Assembly (NCBI RefSeq): GCF_003369925.1
Contig: NZ_LARY01000003.1
Span: 1-64,000, forward strand
DNA length: 64,000 bases
DNA from: Listeria kieliensis
GTDB lineage: Bacteria; Bacillota; Bacilli; Lactobacillales; Listeriaceae
Reading direction: 5' to 3'
Shown here one piece after another: positions 42,047-50,918 of the stretch. The notes below the pieces were generated by a model. The model had not been told where the DNA came from. It saw only the letters and a list, made by a program, of their open reading frames with translations, and ran no database searches. The translations under genes and the position numbers were made by a program. Numbering within the stretch: the first letter of the stretch is position 1; each line of letters starts with the position of its first letter.

Positions 42047-42376
42047 TTACATCGTTGCTACGTAACCTCGATCAGTCATAACTTGATAGATATCTTTAAG
42101 CCGCGGATTGCCTTCCGCAATGATTTTGCCATCTACAGCAACAACGGGATACATATAATCCTCGTCGACAATTTTTCTTGCTAATTCACGAACCTCAGGA
42201 TTCGTCTGCTCGGGATCGTAAATATCGACATACTCCACTTCAAATGGCTGATCCGCAAATTTGCGTCCAACTGCAGCCCGGAGCCATTCTTCAGTTTCTT
42301 TGGAAGACGGTGCACCGACACAACTTGCACAGATTACTGTGGAACCATAAACATACAATTTTACTTGTTTTTCCAT
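42047..42376 (-). CDS. yuzD: YuzD family thioredoxin-like protein
   Basis: 109-residue DUF1462/YuzD protein with a thioredoxin-like fold and a CASC pair (VICASCVGAPSSKETEEWL, residues ~15-33) likely to be redox active. PVVAVDGKIIAEGNPRLKDIY near 76-96 resembles the cis-Pro segment of thioredoxins. It is divergent from the NifU-like gene, in keeping with an Fe-S or redox link; exact role unknown. Confidence 0.88.
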   Translation of the reverse strand: MEKQVKLYVYGSTVICASCVGAPSSKETEEWLRAAVGRKFADQPFEVEYVDIYDPEQTNPEVRELARKIVDEDYMYPVVAVDGKIIAEGNPRLKDIYQVMTDRGYVATM

Positions 42377-42484
42377 CGCTTCCTCACCTCAAGCCCATTG
42401 TAACCAATATCTATTGAAAAATCGAGTTTATTGTTTGTGTAGTCACTCACAGGAAGTTTGTTCTTGCCACGCGGGTTCGTCTTT

Positions 42485-42513
42485 TTCACAATGGCTCGGA
42501 GCTGTGTTATAAT
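42485..42513 (+). promoter_or_regulatory. Promoter of nifU-like gene
   Basis: -35 TTCACA (42485-42490), 17-base spacer, -10 TATAAT (42508-42513), followed by AAAGGAG and ATG 42547. Confidence 0.7.
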
Positions 42514-42546
42514 GAGTTATATTCTATTTAAAGGAGCCCGTTTTGT

Positions 42547-42783
42547 ATGGAAGAAATCAGTTTTGATTCAGTGGACAAAGCGCTGAAAAAGTTTCGGCCA
42601 TATTTACTTCGCGACGGCGGCGACTATGAACTTATTGATGTGACGCCGGAGGGTATCGTAAAAATCCGCTTGCTCGGCGCTTGCGTTTCGTGTCCAAGCT
42701 CAGATATGACTTTAAAAATGGGAATTGAGCTGACACTCGCTGAAAAAATATTTGGCTTTAAAGAAGTTGTTCAGGTTTATTAA
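42547..42783 (+). CDS. yutI: NifU C-terminal-domain Fe-S scaffold (YutI-like)
   Basis: 78-residue stand-alone Nfu domain that carries a [4Fe-4S] cluster bridged between monomers for delivery to client proteins. The CxxC pair is in [20 protein letters not shown] (~38-57). The N-terminal [16 protein letters not shown] block is typical. Own promoter and a hairpin terminator follow. Confidence 0.93.
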   Translation: MEEISFDSVDKALKKFRPYLLRDGGDYELIDVTPEGIVKIRLLGACVSCPSSDMTLKMGIELTLAEKIFGFKEVVQVY

Positions 42784-42794
42784 TTGGCATAAGA

Positions 42795-42823
42795 AACGCG
42801 GCGAAGTTCGTCGCGTTGTTTTT
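42795..42823 (+). terminator. Terminator after nifU-like gene
   Basis: AACGCG-CGA and CG-CGCGTT arms followed by GTTTTTAA. Confidence 0.7.
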
Positions 42824-42856
42824 AATTGAAAAATTGGCCTTAAAGGAGGTTTTTGG

Positions 42857-43357
42857 ATGGTTGAAAAACAAAGTATTTTAGAGAAAAAAGCACGAAGTTG
42901 GTTAAAAGAACGTGGTGTTTCCATAGACGACATCGCAGAACTGGTTCTTTTCTTGCAAAAACAATATCACCCTGAATTAAAACTTGAAGTTTGCCGGGAA
43001 AATGTGGAACGTGTGCTTCGTAAACGTGAAGTGCAAAATGCGATTTTAACGGGGATTCAATTAGATGTTATGGCGGAGGAAGGAAAACTTGAACAACCGC
43101 TTCAAAATATTATTTCCAATGATGAAGGTTTATACGGCGTCGATGAAATTTTGGCTCTTTCAATCGTTAATGTATATGGTTCGATCGGCTTTACAAACTA
43201 CGGCTACATCGACAAAATTAAACCGGGCATTTTAGCCAAGCTTAATGAACATGATGGCGTAAATGTGCATACTTTTCTGGATGATATTGTTGGTGCAATT
43301 GCAGCCGCTGCAGCTAGTCGGCTCGCGCATAGCTATCACGATGATATTGTGCAGTAA
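42857..43357 (+). CDS. ltrA: phosphatidylglycerophosphatase A-related protein (LtrA/YutG)
   Basis: 166-residue PgpA-superfamily protein. Family motifs are GVSIDDIAELV near residue 18, DEILALSIVNVYGSIGFTNYGYIDK (~92-116) and HDGVNVHTFLDDIVGAIAAAAASRL (~128-152), the last with the conserved Asp pair. It would dephosphorylate phosphatidylglycerophosphate or act in lipid turnover. In L. monocytogenes the ltrA gene at this position was described as needed for growth in the cold. AAAGGAGG precedes the ATG. It forms an operon with the LOG gene 16 bases downstream. Confidence 0.85.
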   Translation: MVEKQSILEKKARSWLKERGVSIDDIAELVLFLQKQYHPELKLEVCRENVERVLRKREVQNAILTGIQLDVMAEEGKLEQPLQNIISNDEGLYGVDEILALSIVNVYGSIGFTNYGYIDKIKPGILAKLNEHDGVNVHTFLDDIVGAIAAAAASRLAHSYHDDIVQ

Positions 43358-43373
43358 GAAGGGAGAAGCGGAT

Positions 43374-43958
43374 TTGGATATGAAAATTGCGGTTTATTGT
43401 GGATCGGCTTTTGGCGCGAAAAAGATTTATCAGGAAAGTGCTGAAAAAATCGGGAACTGGATCGGTGAAAAGGAATATACTCTTGTTTACGGCGGTGGAA
43501 ATGTTGGTTTGATGGGAGTTGTGGCGGATACGGTGCTTTCGCATGGCGCTCCTGCTTATGGAGTTATGCCCACCTTTCTCGAAGAACGCGAAATCGCCCA
43601 TCGTGGGCTTACAAGGCTTATTCAAACCAAAGACATGTATGAACGCAAGAAAACGATGATGGAGCTTGCAGACGCTTATATTGCCTTACCGGGCGGCCCG
43701 GGGACGCTCGAGGAAATTAGTGAGGTCATTTCTCTTGGCAGGCTCGGCGTGCATAAAAACCCGTGTATTTTTTATAATGCAGATGGGTATTATGAGCCGC
43801 TAAAAGCCTTCTTTGACGAGATGGTAGCAGCGGAGTTTTTGACGGAAGCGGCCAGAAAGCAATTTTTATTTAGCGATTCGCTTCCTGAAATTGAAGACTT
43901 TATTGCCAATTTCAAACCCAACAAGCCAAAAACGTATCAAAAAAGAAAGACTAACTAA
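43374..43958 (+). CDS. LOG-family nucleotide phosphoribohydrolase
   Basis: 194-residue Rossmann-like protein of the LOG (lonely guy) family, hydrolysing N6-modified AMP or AMP to base and ribose-5-P. Signatures: YGGGNVGLMG near 38 and LPGGPGTLEEI near 98 (catalytic Glu), with MYERKKTMMELAD before it. Start TTG 43374 is chosen because GGGAG lies eight bases upstream; ATG 43380 is the alternative. It resembles Bacillus YvdD. Confidence 0.88.
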   Translation: MDMKIAVYCGSAFGAKKIYQESAEKIGNWIGEKEYTLVYGGGNVGLMGVVADTVLSHGAPAYGVMPTFLEEREIAHRGLTRLIQTKDMYERKKTMMELADAYIALPGGPGTLEEISEVISLGRLGVHKNPCIFYNADGYYEPLKAFFDEMVAAEFLTEAARKQFLFSDSLPEIEDFIANFKPNKPKTYQKRKTN

Positions 43959-43996
43959 AAAAGAAGTGGAGGCCTAGCGCCTCCACTTCTTTTTTA
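43957..43996. terminator. Bidirectional terminator
   Basis: AAAAAAGAAGTGGAGGC-CTA-GCGCCTCCACTTCTTTTTT, a very strong hairpin between converging genes. Confidence 0.92.
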
Positions 43997-43997
43997 A

Positions 43998-45284
43998 TTA
44001 CTTCATTTTCTTTACTTCCACTTGGCGGACGGAGTTTTTATTCATCGATTGGACTTTGAATACCCAGCCGTTTTCAGAAACGATATCTCCTGTATCAATG
44101 TTGAAGTTTTGCAAGAATAACCAGCCAGATAGCGTATGTACACCCGCGCTTTCTAGTTCGAATCCCAGCACTTCTTCCACACTCACAAGTGGCTCACTTC
44201 CCGAAATAACAAAGTGATTCTTCCCGATTTTGCGAATCCCTTTCGGCCCGGAAACTTCTTCCAAATCGCCAACAATAATTTCCATGATATCTTCAATCGT
44301 CGTGATGCCAGAAGTTCCGCCATATTCATCCGTCAAAATCACAAATGATTCCCCTTTTTCCTGCATCTTCACGATCAATTCTTCCAAAATGGTTCCCTCA
44401 AACACTTCCATTCCCGCACGAACAAAGGATTTAATGGACTGATTCAAAATCGTTTGGTCCTTTCCAAGTCCAGCCATCACACTGCTGACTTGCAAAATCC
44501 CGACAATTTTATCTTTATCATGATCTGTCGTGACTGGAAAAATGTGATACGTATGTTCAGAAGTTAGCTTCAACAAATCAAGTACCGTCGCCGTTTCGTC
44601 AATGGCAATGACTTCCATCCGCGGAATCATCACTTCTTGCGCCGGAACATCTCCTAACTTAAAAATATTTTTCATATATTTAAATTCTTGTGGATTCAAA
44701 AGCCCTTGCTTGTAACTGTCTTCAAAAATAATTTTTAATTCCGTTGGTGTCATCTGGTCTGCATCCACATTTTCTTTCGCACCAAACAGCCGCGTAATAA
44801 AATTAGCCGAATGGTTAAGTATCCAGTTAAGCGGAAATGTAAAATAATACCAATAAACCAGTGGTCGAGCAATAAGCAGCGCCACTTTTTCCGTGCTTTG
44901 AATCGTCAACGTTTTAGGCGCAAGCTCTCCTAAAACAACATTTAAGAAGGTAATCAAAATAAAGGAAACAAAAATCGAAACGGGACCTTCCACTGAAGCT
45001 GGAAGCGGAAGGAGAGTAAAGATCGGTTCTAACCAGCCACGCATCGTATCTTCGCCGACCCACCCCATCGCAAGAGCCGCAAGCGTATTACCAAGCTGAC
45101 AAGCGGCCAGATAATCATTCATATTGCCAGTAATTTTTTGAACATAGCGTGCCCGCTTATTCCCCGATTCAACAAGACTTAGCACAGTGGGTTTTCGGAT
45201 GGCAACAATCGCAAATTCAGAAGCCACGAAAAAAGCAGTTCCGATAATCAGCACGACAACGAAAAGATCATTTAATAGTTCCAC
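43998..45284 (-). CDS. CNNM/CorC-type membrane protein (TlyC family)
   Basis: 428-residue protein with an N-terminal DUF21/CNNM membrane domain (~1-185, four helices; FFVASEFAIVAIRKP near 20), a CBS-domain pair (~205-325; EVMIPRMEVIAID and YGGTSGITTIEDIMEIIVGD) and a C-terminal CorC/HlyC domain (~345-425). Such proteins are linked to Mg2+/Co2+ export in Bacillus and Staphylococcus; the haemolysin label is historical. Start GTG 45284 with AGAGGGG upstream. Monocistronic. Confidence 0.9.
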   Translation of the reverse strand: MELLNDLFVVVLIIGTAFFVASEFAIVAIRKPTVLSLVESGNKRARYVQKITGNMNDYLAACQLGNTLAALAMGWVGEDTMRGWLEPIFTLLPLPASVEGPVSIFVSFILITFLNVVLGELAPKTLTIQSTEKVALLIARPLVYWYYFTFPLNWILNHSANFITRLFGAKENVDADQMTPTELKIIFEDSYKQGLLNPQEFKYMKNIFKLGDVPAQEVMIPRMEVIAIDETATVLDLLKLTSEHTYHIFPVTTDHDKDKIVGILQVSSVMAGLGKDQTILNQSIKSFVRAGMEVFEGTILEELIVKMQEKGESFVILTDEYGGTSGITTIEDIMEIIVGDLEEVSGPKGIRKIGKNHFVISGSEPLVSVEEVLGFELESAGVHTLSGWLFLQNFNIDTGDIVSENGWVFKVQSMNKNSVRQVEVKKMK

Positions 45285-45339
45285 GTTCTTCCCCTCTTTC
45301 CCGCAAATGAGAACAAAGAAAGCACTCTACAAGTGCTTC

Positions 45340-46104
45340 CTAAAATTCCCATTCAGTTAAATCATTCAACACATAAGTTGGTTGGACTGCCTTTTTTTCC
45401 AAAGCCTCACGAGTTGTAAAGCCCGTTAAAACATGCAACGTGTCCATCCCGGAATGAATTCCTGCAGCAATATCTGTTTCATAATTATCGCCAACCATGA
45501 TCGCTTCCTCTTTCGTAACGCCTAGGCGAGCAAGCGCTTGGTCCATAATCACTCGTTCCGGCTTTCCGATCACAACAGGCTTTGTTTCACTCGCAACCGA
45601 AACAAGCGCCGTAATCGAGCCATTTCCAGGAAGTAAGCCTCGCTCCGTTGGAATGGCCGCATCTACGTTCGTTGAGATAAACGTTGCCCCGCGCCGAATT
45701 GCGAGCACCGCTTTCGCAGCCTTCTCATACGTCAGCTGCATATCCATTCCAACAACCACATATTGTGGATTTTCCTCGTTTATTTCAAACCCATTTTCTG
45801 CAAGAACTTGTTTCAGTCCTACTTCACCGATCGGGTACACCGTTTTCGGTTGATTTTGCTTAAGCATATAAGAAACCGTTGCTTCAGAAGACGTAAAAAC
45901 GTCTTCCGGCCGAGCTAAAATTCCCATCTTATTTAACTTCTCCGCAACTTGTTCCGCTGTCTTTGTCGAATTATTCGTCACAAATAAATGCGGGATTTCA
46001 AGTTCATTCAACTTCTGGATAAACGGAATTGCTTCTGGAATCACGCGGTCCCCATGGTACATCGTCCCATCCAAATCAATAAAATACGCTTGATACTTTT
46101 TCAA
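45340..46104 (-). CDS. yutF: HAD phosphatase, NagD-like (YutF)
   Basis: 254-residue class II HAD hydrolase. Motif I is YFIDLDGTMYHGD near residue 6 (nucleophile and acid Asp), motif II LFVTNNSTK near 42, motif III lysine in VIGKPERVIMDQAL near 177 and motif IV IMVGDNYETDIAAG near 200. It dephosphorylates small sugar or nucleotide phosphates. Start TTG 46104 follows the yutD stop by two bases and has AGAAGG upstream; a longer frame would run back through yutD. Confidence 0.88.
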   Translation of the reverse strand: MKKYQAYFIDLDGTMYHGDRVIPEAIPFIQKLNELEIPHLFVTNNSTKTAEQVAEKLNKMGILARPEDVFTSSEATVSYMLKQNQPKTVYPIGEVGLKQVLAENGFEINEENPQYVVVGMDMQLTYEKAAKAVLAIRRGATFISTNVDAAIPTERGLLPGNGSITALVSVASETKPVVIGKPERVIMDQALARLGVTKEEAIMVGDNYETDIAAGIHSGMDTLHVLTGFTTREALEKKAVQPTYVLNDLTEWEF

Positions 46105-46106
46105 AA

Positions 46107-46406
46107 TTACTCGCCCTTCTCTTTCTTTCCAGTTTGTTTCACTTTCTTCAAAACAAAATACGAACAACCAAAGTTGCAGTATTCATATAAATATTCCTTC
46201 AAAGTGCTGATTTTATTGTCATAGGCTGCTTTTTTATTTTGATCGTCAAAAAAGCCTTTCAAGCGAAGCTGATCGTAGCCAAAATCGCCTACAATATAAT
46301 CATAGCGCAGTAAAATGTCGCTAAACCGTTCATTCAATTTTTCTTCATCAAAACACTCGCGATAATCTTCAATCAACTCGTATTCCTGATCTTGAATCGT
46401 AATCAT
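46107..46406 (-). CDS. yutD: YutD family protein (DUF1027)
   Basis: 99-residue protein of the YutD family, with the conserved core LNERFSDILLRYDYIVGDFGYDQLRLKGFF (~20-50) and a C-terminal EYCNFGCSYFVLKK cysteine motif. Function unknown. ATG 46406 has GGGGAGG upstream and overlaps the yunD stop by four bases; the yutF gene follows directly. The three genes form an operon. Confidence 0.88.
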   Translation of the reverse strand: MITIQDQEYELIEDYRECFDEEKLNERFSDILLRYDYIVGDFGYDQLRLKGFFDDQNKKAAYDNKISTLKEYLYEYCNFGCSYFVLKKVKQTGKKEKGE

Positions 46407-47788
46407 TCTTTTTCCTCCCCGTAAAGTTGTTTCAGCTTCCACGCAAAAATATCGCGTAACAGCTCCGGTGTATAAACTTCTTTTTCACTACTTTGTTTAA
46501 TAATCGGGAAAAATGGCGCAAAGACAAACGTATCATGCGTCACAATCCGGTATTTCCGAAACGTTGAAATCGGTTCCCCGTCCCAAAGCGGAATCCCACG
46601 AATCGCATCAAATCCTGCTCGTTTCATTAATACAGAACCAAATACCTCGCCGCGGAAACCGAAGCCTCGTAGTGGCAGATCCTTCAGCTCATCTCGCTTT
46701 CGAAGAATCTCTTGGATTAAAACCTCGAGTTCACTTCCAGAAAGCGTTACGGCAATCAAATTGAGCGGATGCGGCAAGAGCTGGTGCACATCAAAGGCCG
46801 TCACATCACCTGGCCCAATATCCGTCATAAAAATGCCCGCATTCGTCAGGAAAGCATCCCCTTCCGCCCATTCTGTTGCGGCCGCGTACATGATCTCCGC
46901 GATGCTAGAATCGCCAAACCAATTCGTTTCAAGTTTTTCTGGCAGGTGCACAATCACTTCCGAAAGCTCTTCTTTTCCTTTTTGGAAAAAACCCTGAATT
47001 TGTTCAGCTTCATCTTTCGGCGGGACTAGCTTGGCCGTCTCATGAACCCTTGCCTCTTTCTTGCGTAACTCGCCTGCATCATTCCACGTAAGCGTCACTT
47101 CGCCAACGTATTCGCCCCATCTTCCAGCCGCCGCAAGTAGCGTTTCCCCAACTTGTTTCCCTGTTTCAAGCAAATGATGCGTGTGTCCGCCTAAAACGAT
47201 GTCAATCTCAGGCAACTCTGTCGCGATTTGTTCATCAAACTGCAAACCTAAATGCGACAGCAATATGACCAAATCGGTATCCGAATTGAGCTCCGCCAGC
47301 TCGCGCTTCAGCGCCTGGATCGGTTCTTCAATTCCCCATCCGAGTGACTCGTAATATTCTCTAAAAGCTGCTGTCGCGCCAAGCACAGCGATTTTCAAGC
47401 CCGCTTCATATTTATAAACAACAGGCACTGCCCAGTCAGTCCGCTTCGTCCGTTCTGGATTTCCATAAATATTGGCACAGACTACCGGAAACTTAGCTTG
47501 ATCATAAAGCGTTTCAAGCGCTTGATGCGGAAGCGTTGTGCCTTCATTATTTCCAATTGTTACAGCATCAAAGGGCAGCTCATTTAAAAGTTCGACATTT
47601 GCTTTCCCGGAAGTTCCTTCCGTAAGCGGATGAACTCGATCTAAAAAGTCCCCAATGTCAAAAAACAGAACATTTTCTCCCGTTTCCTTTGCTCGCTCCT
47701 TATTCGCTTTTAAAAAAGAAGATATTCTTGGCCAATTATCCAAATGGCTATGGATGTCATTCGTATGCCAAATTGTTAACTGTTTCAT
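46403..47788 (-). CDS. yunD: metallophosphatase / 5'-nucleotidase-like (YunD)
   Basis: 461-residue cytosolic member of the UshA/5'-nucleotidase family (no signal peptide). The metal motif WHTNDIHSHLDNW opens the protein, with FDIGDFLD near 43, TIGNNEG near 75 (usually GNHE; here N for H), LLSHLGLQFDEQI near 180 and LGGHTHHLL near 205. The C-terminal 5'-nucleotidase domain begins near residue 285. ATG 47788 has GGGGATG upstream. The GNNEG form is normal for the YunD branch as I recall it. First gene of the yunD-yutD-yutF operon. Confidence 0.88.
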   Translation of the reverse strand: MKQLTIWHTNDIHSHLDNWPRISSFLKANKERAKETGENVLFFDIGDFLDRVHPLTEGTSGKANVELLNELPFDAVTIGNNEGTTLPHQALETLYDQAKFPVVCANIYGNPERTKRTDWAVPVVYKYEAGLKIAVLGATAAFREYYESLGWGIEEPIQALKRELAELNSDTDLVILLSHLGLQFDEQIATELPEIDIVLGGHTHHLLETGKQVGETLLAAAGRWGEYVGEVTLTWNDAGELRKKEARVHETAKLVPPKDEAEQIQGFFQKGKEELSEVIVHLPEKLETNWFGDSSIAEIMYAAATEWAEGDAFLTNAGIFMTDIGPGDVTAFDVHQLLPHPLNLIAVTLSGSELEVLIQEILRKRDELKDLPLRGFGFRGEVFGSVLMKRAGFDAIRGIPLWDGEPISTFRKYRIVTHDTFVFAPFFPIIKQSSEKEVYTPELLRDIFAWKLKQLYGEEKE

Positions 47789-47934
47789 AAAAGCATCCCC
47801 TAAAAAGCATTTACTTTCTCTATTGTAGCTTAAAATTTCCATTTTGACACGCCACAAAGTCAAATTTCACTTTTCAAGTATCACTTTTTGGCGTATGATA
47901 AAAAGACAAATAAAGAGAAGGAAGTGAGTAATTT

Positions 47935-48774
47935 TTGGATATCACACAAACACTTGAAATCCTCCTGATTGCCATATTCGCTGGCATTATCGGCTCCATT
48001 CTTGGGCTAGGTGGAGGCATCATCATGACACCAGCACTCACACTTATTTTCGGCATTGACATCCAGTACGCGATCGGCGCAAGCATCATCTCCGTTATCG
48101 CGACGAGTAGCGGCTCAGCCATTGCCTACATACGAGACCGAATCACAAACCTCCGCGCTGGAATGTTTCTTGAAATCGCGACAACGCTCGGGGCAATCAC
48201 CGGCGCTTTCATCGGCGGACTGCTCTCCGCGACAGCGCTCTACATAATTTTCGGACTCCTACTTCTTTATTCCGCTTTCAACATGATTAAAAAAGTCGGT
48301 TCGGAATTCCCACAAAATGTAAAACCCGATCCGATTGCAACCAAACTCAAACTGCATGACAGTTACTACGACAAAGCCTTACGCAAAGAAGTTCCCTACG
48401 AAGTCGCAAATGTGCCAGCAGGGTTCGGATTCATGTACGGGGCAGGAATCGCAAGCGGGCTGCTTGGAATTGGAAGCGGCGCGTTCAAAGTCATGGCACT
48501 GGACGTTTTCATGAAGCTACCGCTCAAAGTCTCAAGCGCAACGAGCAATCTGATGATGGGCGTTACAGCTGCGGCAAGCGCAACTGTTTATCTATTTAAA
48601 GGTGACATTGACCCCACGATCGCTGCTCCCGTCGCAATTGGCGTCTTAATTGGCGCAACACTTGGCACAAAAGTCATGCAGCGCTTAAAAAGCAAAGTCA
48701 TCCGCCTCGTGTTTATCCCTGTCTTGCTTTATGTTGCCCTACAAATGATTCTTGAAGGATTGGGGTGGATTTAA
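47935..48774 (+). CDS. TSUP-family sulfite/organosulfur exporter (TauE/SafE)
   Basis: 279-residue membrane protein with ~8 helices and the internal duplication of the TauE/SafE family (GIIGSILGLGGGIIMTPALTL near 18-38 and ASGLLGIGSGAFKVMALDVFMKLP near 178-201). Probably moves sulfur-containing anions; Bacillus YunE is the nearest named relative. Start TTG 47935. The next gene, a DUF1634 protein, starts directly after its stop and is a frequent partner of TSUP genes. Confidence 0.85.
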   Translation: MDITQTLEILLIAIFAGIIGSILGLGGGIIMTPALTLIFGIDIQYAIGASIISVIATSSGSAIAYIRDRITNLRAGMFLEIATTLGAITGAFIGGLLSATALYIIFGLLLLYSAFNMIKKVGSEFPQNVKPDPIATKLKLHDSYYDKALRKEVPYEVANVPAGFGFMYGAGIASGLLGIGSGAFKVMALDVFMKLPLKVSSATSNLMMGVTAAASATVYLFKGDIDPTIAAPVAIGVLIGATLGTKVMQRLKSKVIRLVFIPVLLYVALQMILEGLGWI

Positions 48775-49143
48775 ATGAATAAAAAAAGCAAAGACGAAGA
48801 AATGTACCAAGTAGAAGCCGTTGTTGGCGGCTTACTCCGCATTGGCGTCATCGTGAGCGCCGCGATCATCATCTTAGGGCTCGTTCTTTACATCGCAACC
48901 GGATCAAGCGGCTATCCCGGCACAACTTATCCAACCACAATCGCAAGCATTTTTTCCGGACTTGCTGAACTGAAACCTTTTGCGATCATCATGTTCGGCT
49001 TATTTTGCCTCATTTTGACACCCGTTTTCCGCGTGGTCGTCTCACTTTTCACTTTTCTCAAAGAAAAGGATTACCTTTACGTCGGGATTACAGGAATAGT
49101 CCTAGTCATCCTCATCATCAGTTTTTTAATTGGAAAAGGGTGA
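48775..49143 (+). CDS. DUF1634 membrane protein
   Basis: 122-residue protein with three membrane helices (~20-42, 65-85, 98-118) and a charged N-terminus. It matches DUF1634, a family commonly found beside TSUP transporters and perhaps an accessory subunit. ATG 48775 follows the TSUP TAA without a gap. Role unknown. Confidence 0.8.
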   Translation: MNKKSKDEEMYQVEAVVGGLLRIGVIVSAAIIILGLVLYIATGSSGYPGTTYPTTIASIFSGLAELKPFAIIMFGLFCLILTPVFRVVVSLFTFLKEKDYLYVGITGIVLVILIISFLIGKG

Positions 49144-49154
49144 ATTTAGCATAG

Positions 49155-49191
49155 AAAAAGCCAGGTGAGACTACGTGCCACCTGGCTTTTC
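49155..49191. terminator. Bidirectional terminator
   Basis: AAAAGCCAGGTG and CACCTGGCTTTT arms between the TSUP operon and the converging DUF72 gene. Confidence 0.88.
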
Positions 49192-49199
49192 CCTGTCAT

Positions 49200-50045
49200 T
49201 TAAAACTCCGAAAACAAATCCATTTGCATCGGAGCAAGACCATCAAACTTGATCTCCAGTTCCTTCTGAAGCGCCTTCGCATTATCAGCCGCATCCCCGC
49301 CGCTGTTGTTATTAAAAATCACCACAATTTCATTCGAATGCTCACTCAGACGCTTAATATAGCTAGCCCATTCCGAAATTTCCTCCGCATTATACCGGTA
49401 TAGCGTGCGCACTTCCCGCCATTCAGGGCTATTCGCTTTCATCCAGCCATATTGATTGCGTCCATGAAGCCGCACAAGCGTCAAATCGGGATTCGTCGCC
49501 CGAAGCACAATCGGAACGCTCCGCGTTCCGATTTGCGGCTCATCGACCACCACGTGGATGAATCCCAGTTCCGCGAGTAACGCGAGTGTTTTTTCTTGAT
49601 TCGCATCACTATACCAACTGCTATTCCGAAATTCGATCGCAATCGGCAAATCGCCCATTTGTTCTTTCACATGCCGCAAATAATTCACATTTTCTTTTGT
49701 GCAATTAAAAAATGGCGGAAACTGAAATAAAATCGCTTTGAGCTTCCCTGATTCGCTAATCGGTGCAATCGCATCCATATAGCAGCGATACATTTCCACT
49801 TCTGAATCGTAATAATCTTTCCATTCTTTATGCGTCGTCATCGCTTGAAAAGCTTTTACTACAAAGCGAAACACATCCGGCGTGCCACTCGCCCAATTGG
49901 CTGTCGTTTTCGGCGAAGGTATCGCATAAAAGCTCGTATCCACTTCAACAAGCGGAAAATGAGCCGCATAGTCAGCAAGTTTATGTTTAGAAGACAACTG
50001 CAACGTATCATGATCGCTCCAGCCCGTTAGTCCAATTGTAATCAT
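49200..50045 (-). CDS. yunF: DUF72 family protein (YunF/YecE-like TIM barrel)
   Basis: 281-residue DUF72 protein. The start ITIGLTGWSDHDTL, the VEVDTSFYAIPS strand near 47 and FRFVVKAFQAMTTHKEW near 70 are family hallmarks, as is VVIFNNNSGGDAADNAKALQ near 247. A TIM-barrel fold is expected. Function remains unknown, although some relatives are linked to Fe-S or nucleic-acid metabolism. ATG 50045 has GGAAGGTGGG upstream. Confidence 0.88.
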   Translation of the reverse strand: MITIGLTGWSDHDTLQLSSKHKLADYAAHFPLVEVDTSFYAIPSPKTTANWASGTPDVFRFVVKAFQAMTTHKEWKDYYDSEVEMYRCYMDAIAPISESGKLKAILFQFPPFFNCTKENVNYLRHVKEQMGDLPIAIEFRNSSWYSDANQEKTLALLAELGFIHVVVDEPQIGTRSVPIVLRATNPDLTLVRLHGRNQYGWMKANSPEWREVRTLYRYNAEEISEWASYIKRLSEHSNEIVVIFNNNSGGDAADNAKALQKELEIKFDGLAPMQMDLFSEF

Positions 50046-50103
50046 CGTTTTCCCACCTTCCTTGCAAGCCTTTTCTTTATTATAGCGCATCTTAAAATGC
50101 GAC

Positions 50104-50142
50104 TCAAAAAAAGAGAACGGAAAACTCCGTTCTCTTTTTTTA
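50104..50142. terminator. Terminator after PHP phosphatase gene
   Basis: AAAAAAAGAGAACGGA-AAAC-TCCGTTCTCTTTTTTT, a perfect hairpin with T-runs on both strands. Confidence 0.92.
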
Positions 50143-50898
50143 GAATAAGAAGAATCGTTTCTTTATTTCTGTTGGCTCATCAAAATCAATTTGCTCATTT
50201 TGCAGAACAAGCTTCGCATTATCTAAAAGCAAATCCGCTTGTTCTAGCCCGATGCTTTGTTTTAAGTTTTGTACGGCTTGATCTACTTCCATTGAGCGGC
50301 CTTCGTAAAAGTGCGCGTCGGTTGCCATAAAATGGACGAGGTTCGCTTCAAGCAATTGATCGCTGAACTTTTTGATTTTCTTACCTAGTACGCCTGCATA
50401 GCTTCCCCACGTTAATTGCGCAAGCGCACCGCCTTCTACGAGTTTATACAGCACTTCATAATTTTTACGAATTTCAACGTTTCGTTCCGGGTGCGCGATA
50501 ATCGGAATATAGCCCTTCATTTGTAAATTAAAGAACAATTCCTGCGCGAAAAACGGAACCGATTCTGTTGGAAACTCAATTAAAACATACTTTGAATCAG
50601 CAAGTGTCAGCACAGAACCATTTGCCAAGTTTTCAAGCATTTCGCCATGAAGTCTAACTTCCTGACCAGGGTGAACAACGAGCGGGATATTTTCTTCGAC
50701 GAGTTTATTGTTAAAATCTTCCACTCGTGCTCGAACCTCATCGCCCGGATTCGAAAAACGCCCTTTCAAGTGATGCGGCGTTGCGATCACATCTGTAAAA
50801 CCTTGCTCAACAGCTTGCTTTGCCATCATTAAACTATCTACTAATTCTTTCGGACCATCATCAATCCCATTTAAAAGATGGCAGTGAATATCAATCAT
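50140..50898 (-). CDS. PHP-type tyrosine-protein phosphatase (CpsB/YwqE-like)
   Basis: 252-residue PHP-fold metallo-phosphatase. Metal ligands are visible in MIDIHCHLLNGIDDGP (1-16), ATPHH near 39, HPGQEVRLHG near 76, IAHPERN near 134 and ATDAH near 192. CpsB/YwqE proteins dephosphorylate BY-kinases and so adjust capsule length. It lies far from the polysaccharide operon, but that operon has a BY-kinase and no phosphatase, so this may be its partner (inference). Twenty bases separate it from the PRPP-synthetase paralogue. Confidence 0.85.
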   Translation of the reverse strand: MIDIHCHLLNGIDDGPKELVDSLMMAKQAVEQGFTDVIATPHHLKGRFSNPGDEVRARVEDFNNKLVEENIPLVVHPGQEVRLHGEMLENLANGSVLTLADSKYVLIEFPTESVPFFAQELFFNLQMKGYIPIIAHPERNVEIRKNYEVLYKLVEGGALAQLTWGSYAGVLGKKIKKFSDQLLEANLVHFMATDAHFYEGRSMEVDQAVQNLKQSIGLEQADLLLDNAKLVLQNEQIDFDEPTEIKKRFFLF

Positions 50899-50918
50899 TT
50901 CGTCAAACCTCCTTCACC

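Noticed and set aside
46743-47030. Open frames antisense to yunD
   Set aside because: They lie wholly inside a well-supported conserved gene and have no ribosome-binding sites.
47843-47864. TTTGAC-N10-GTCAAA as an operator between yunD and the TSUP gene
   Set aside because: Six-base arms with a ten-base gap in A/T-rich DNA can arise by chance and do not align with a clear promoter.
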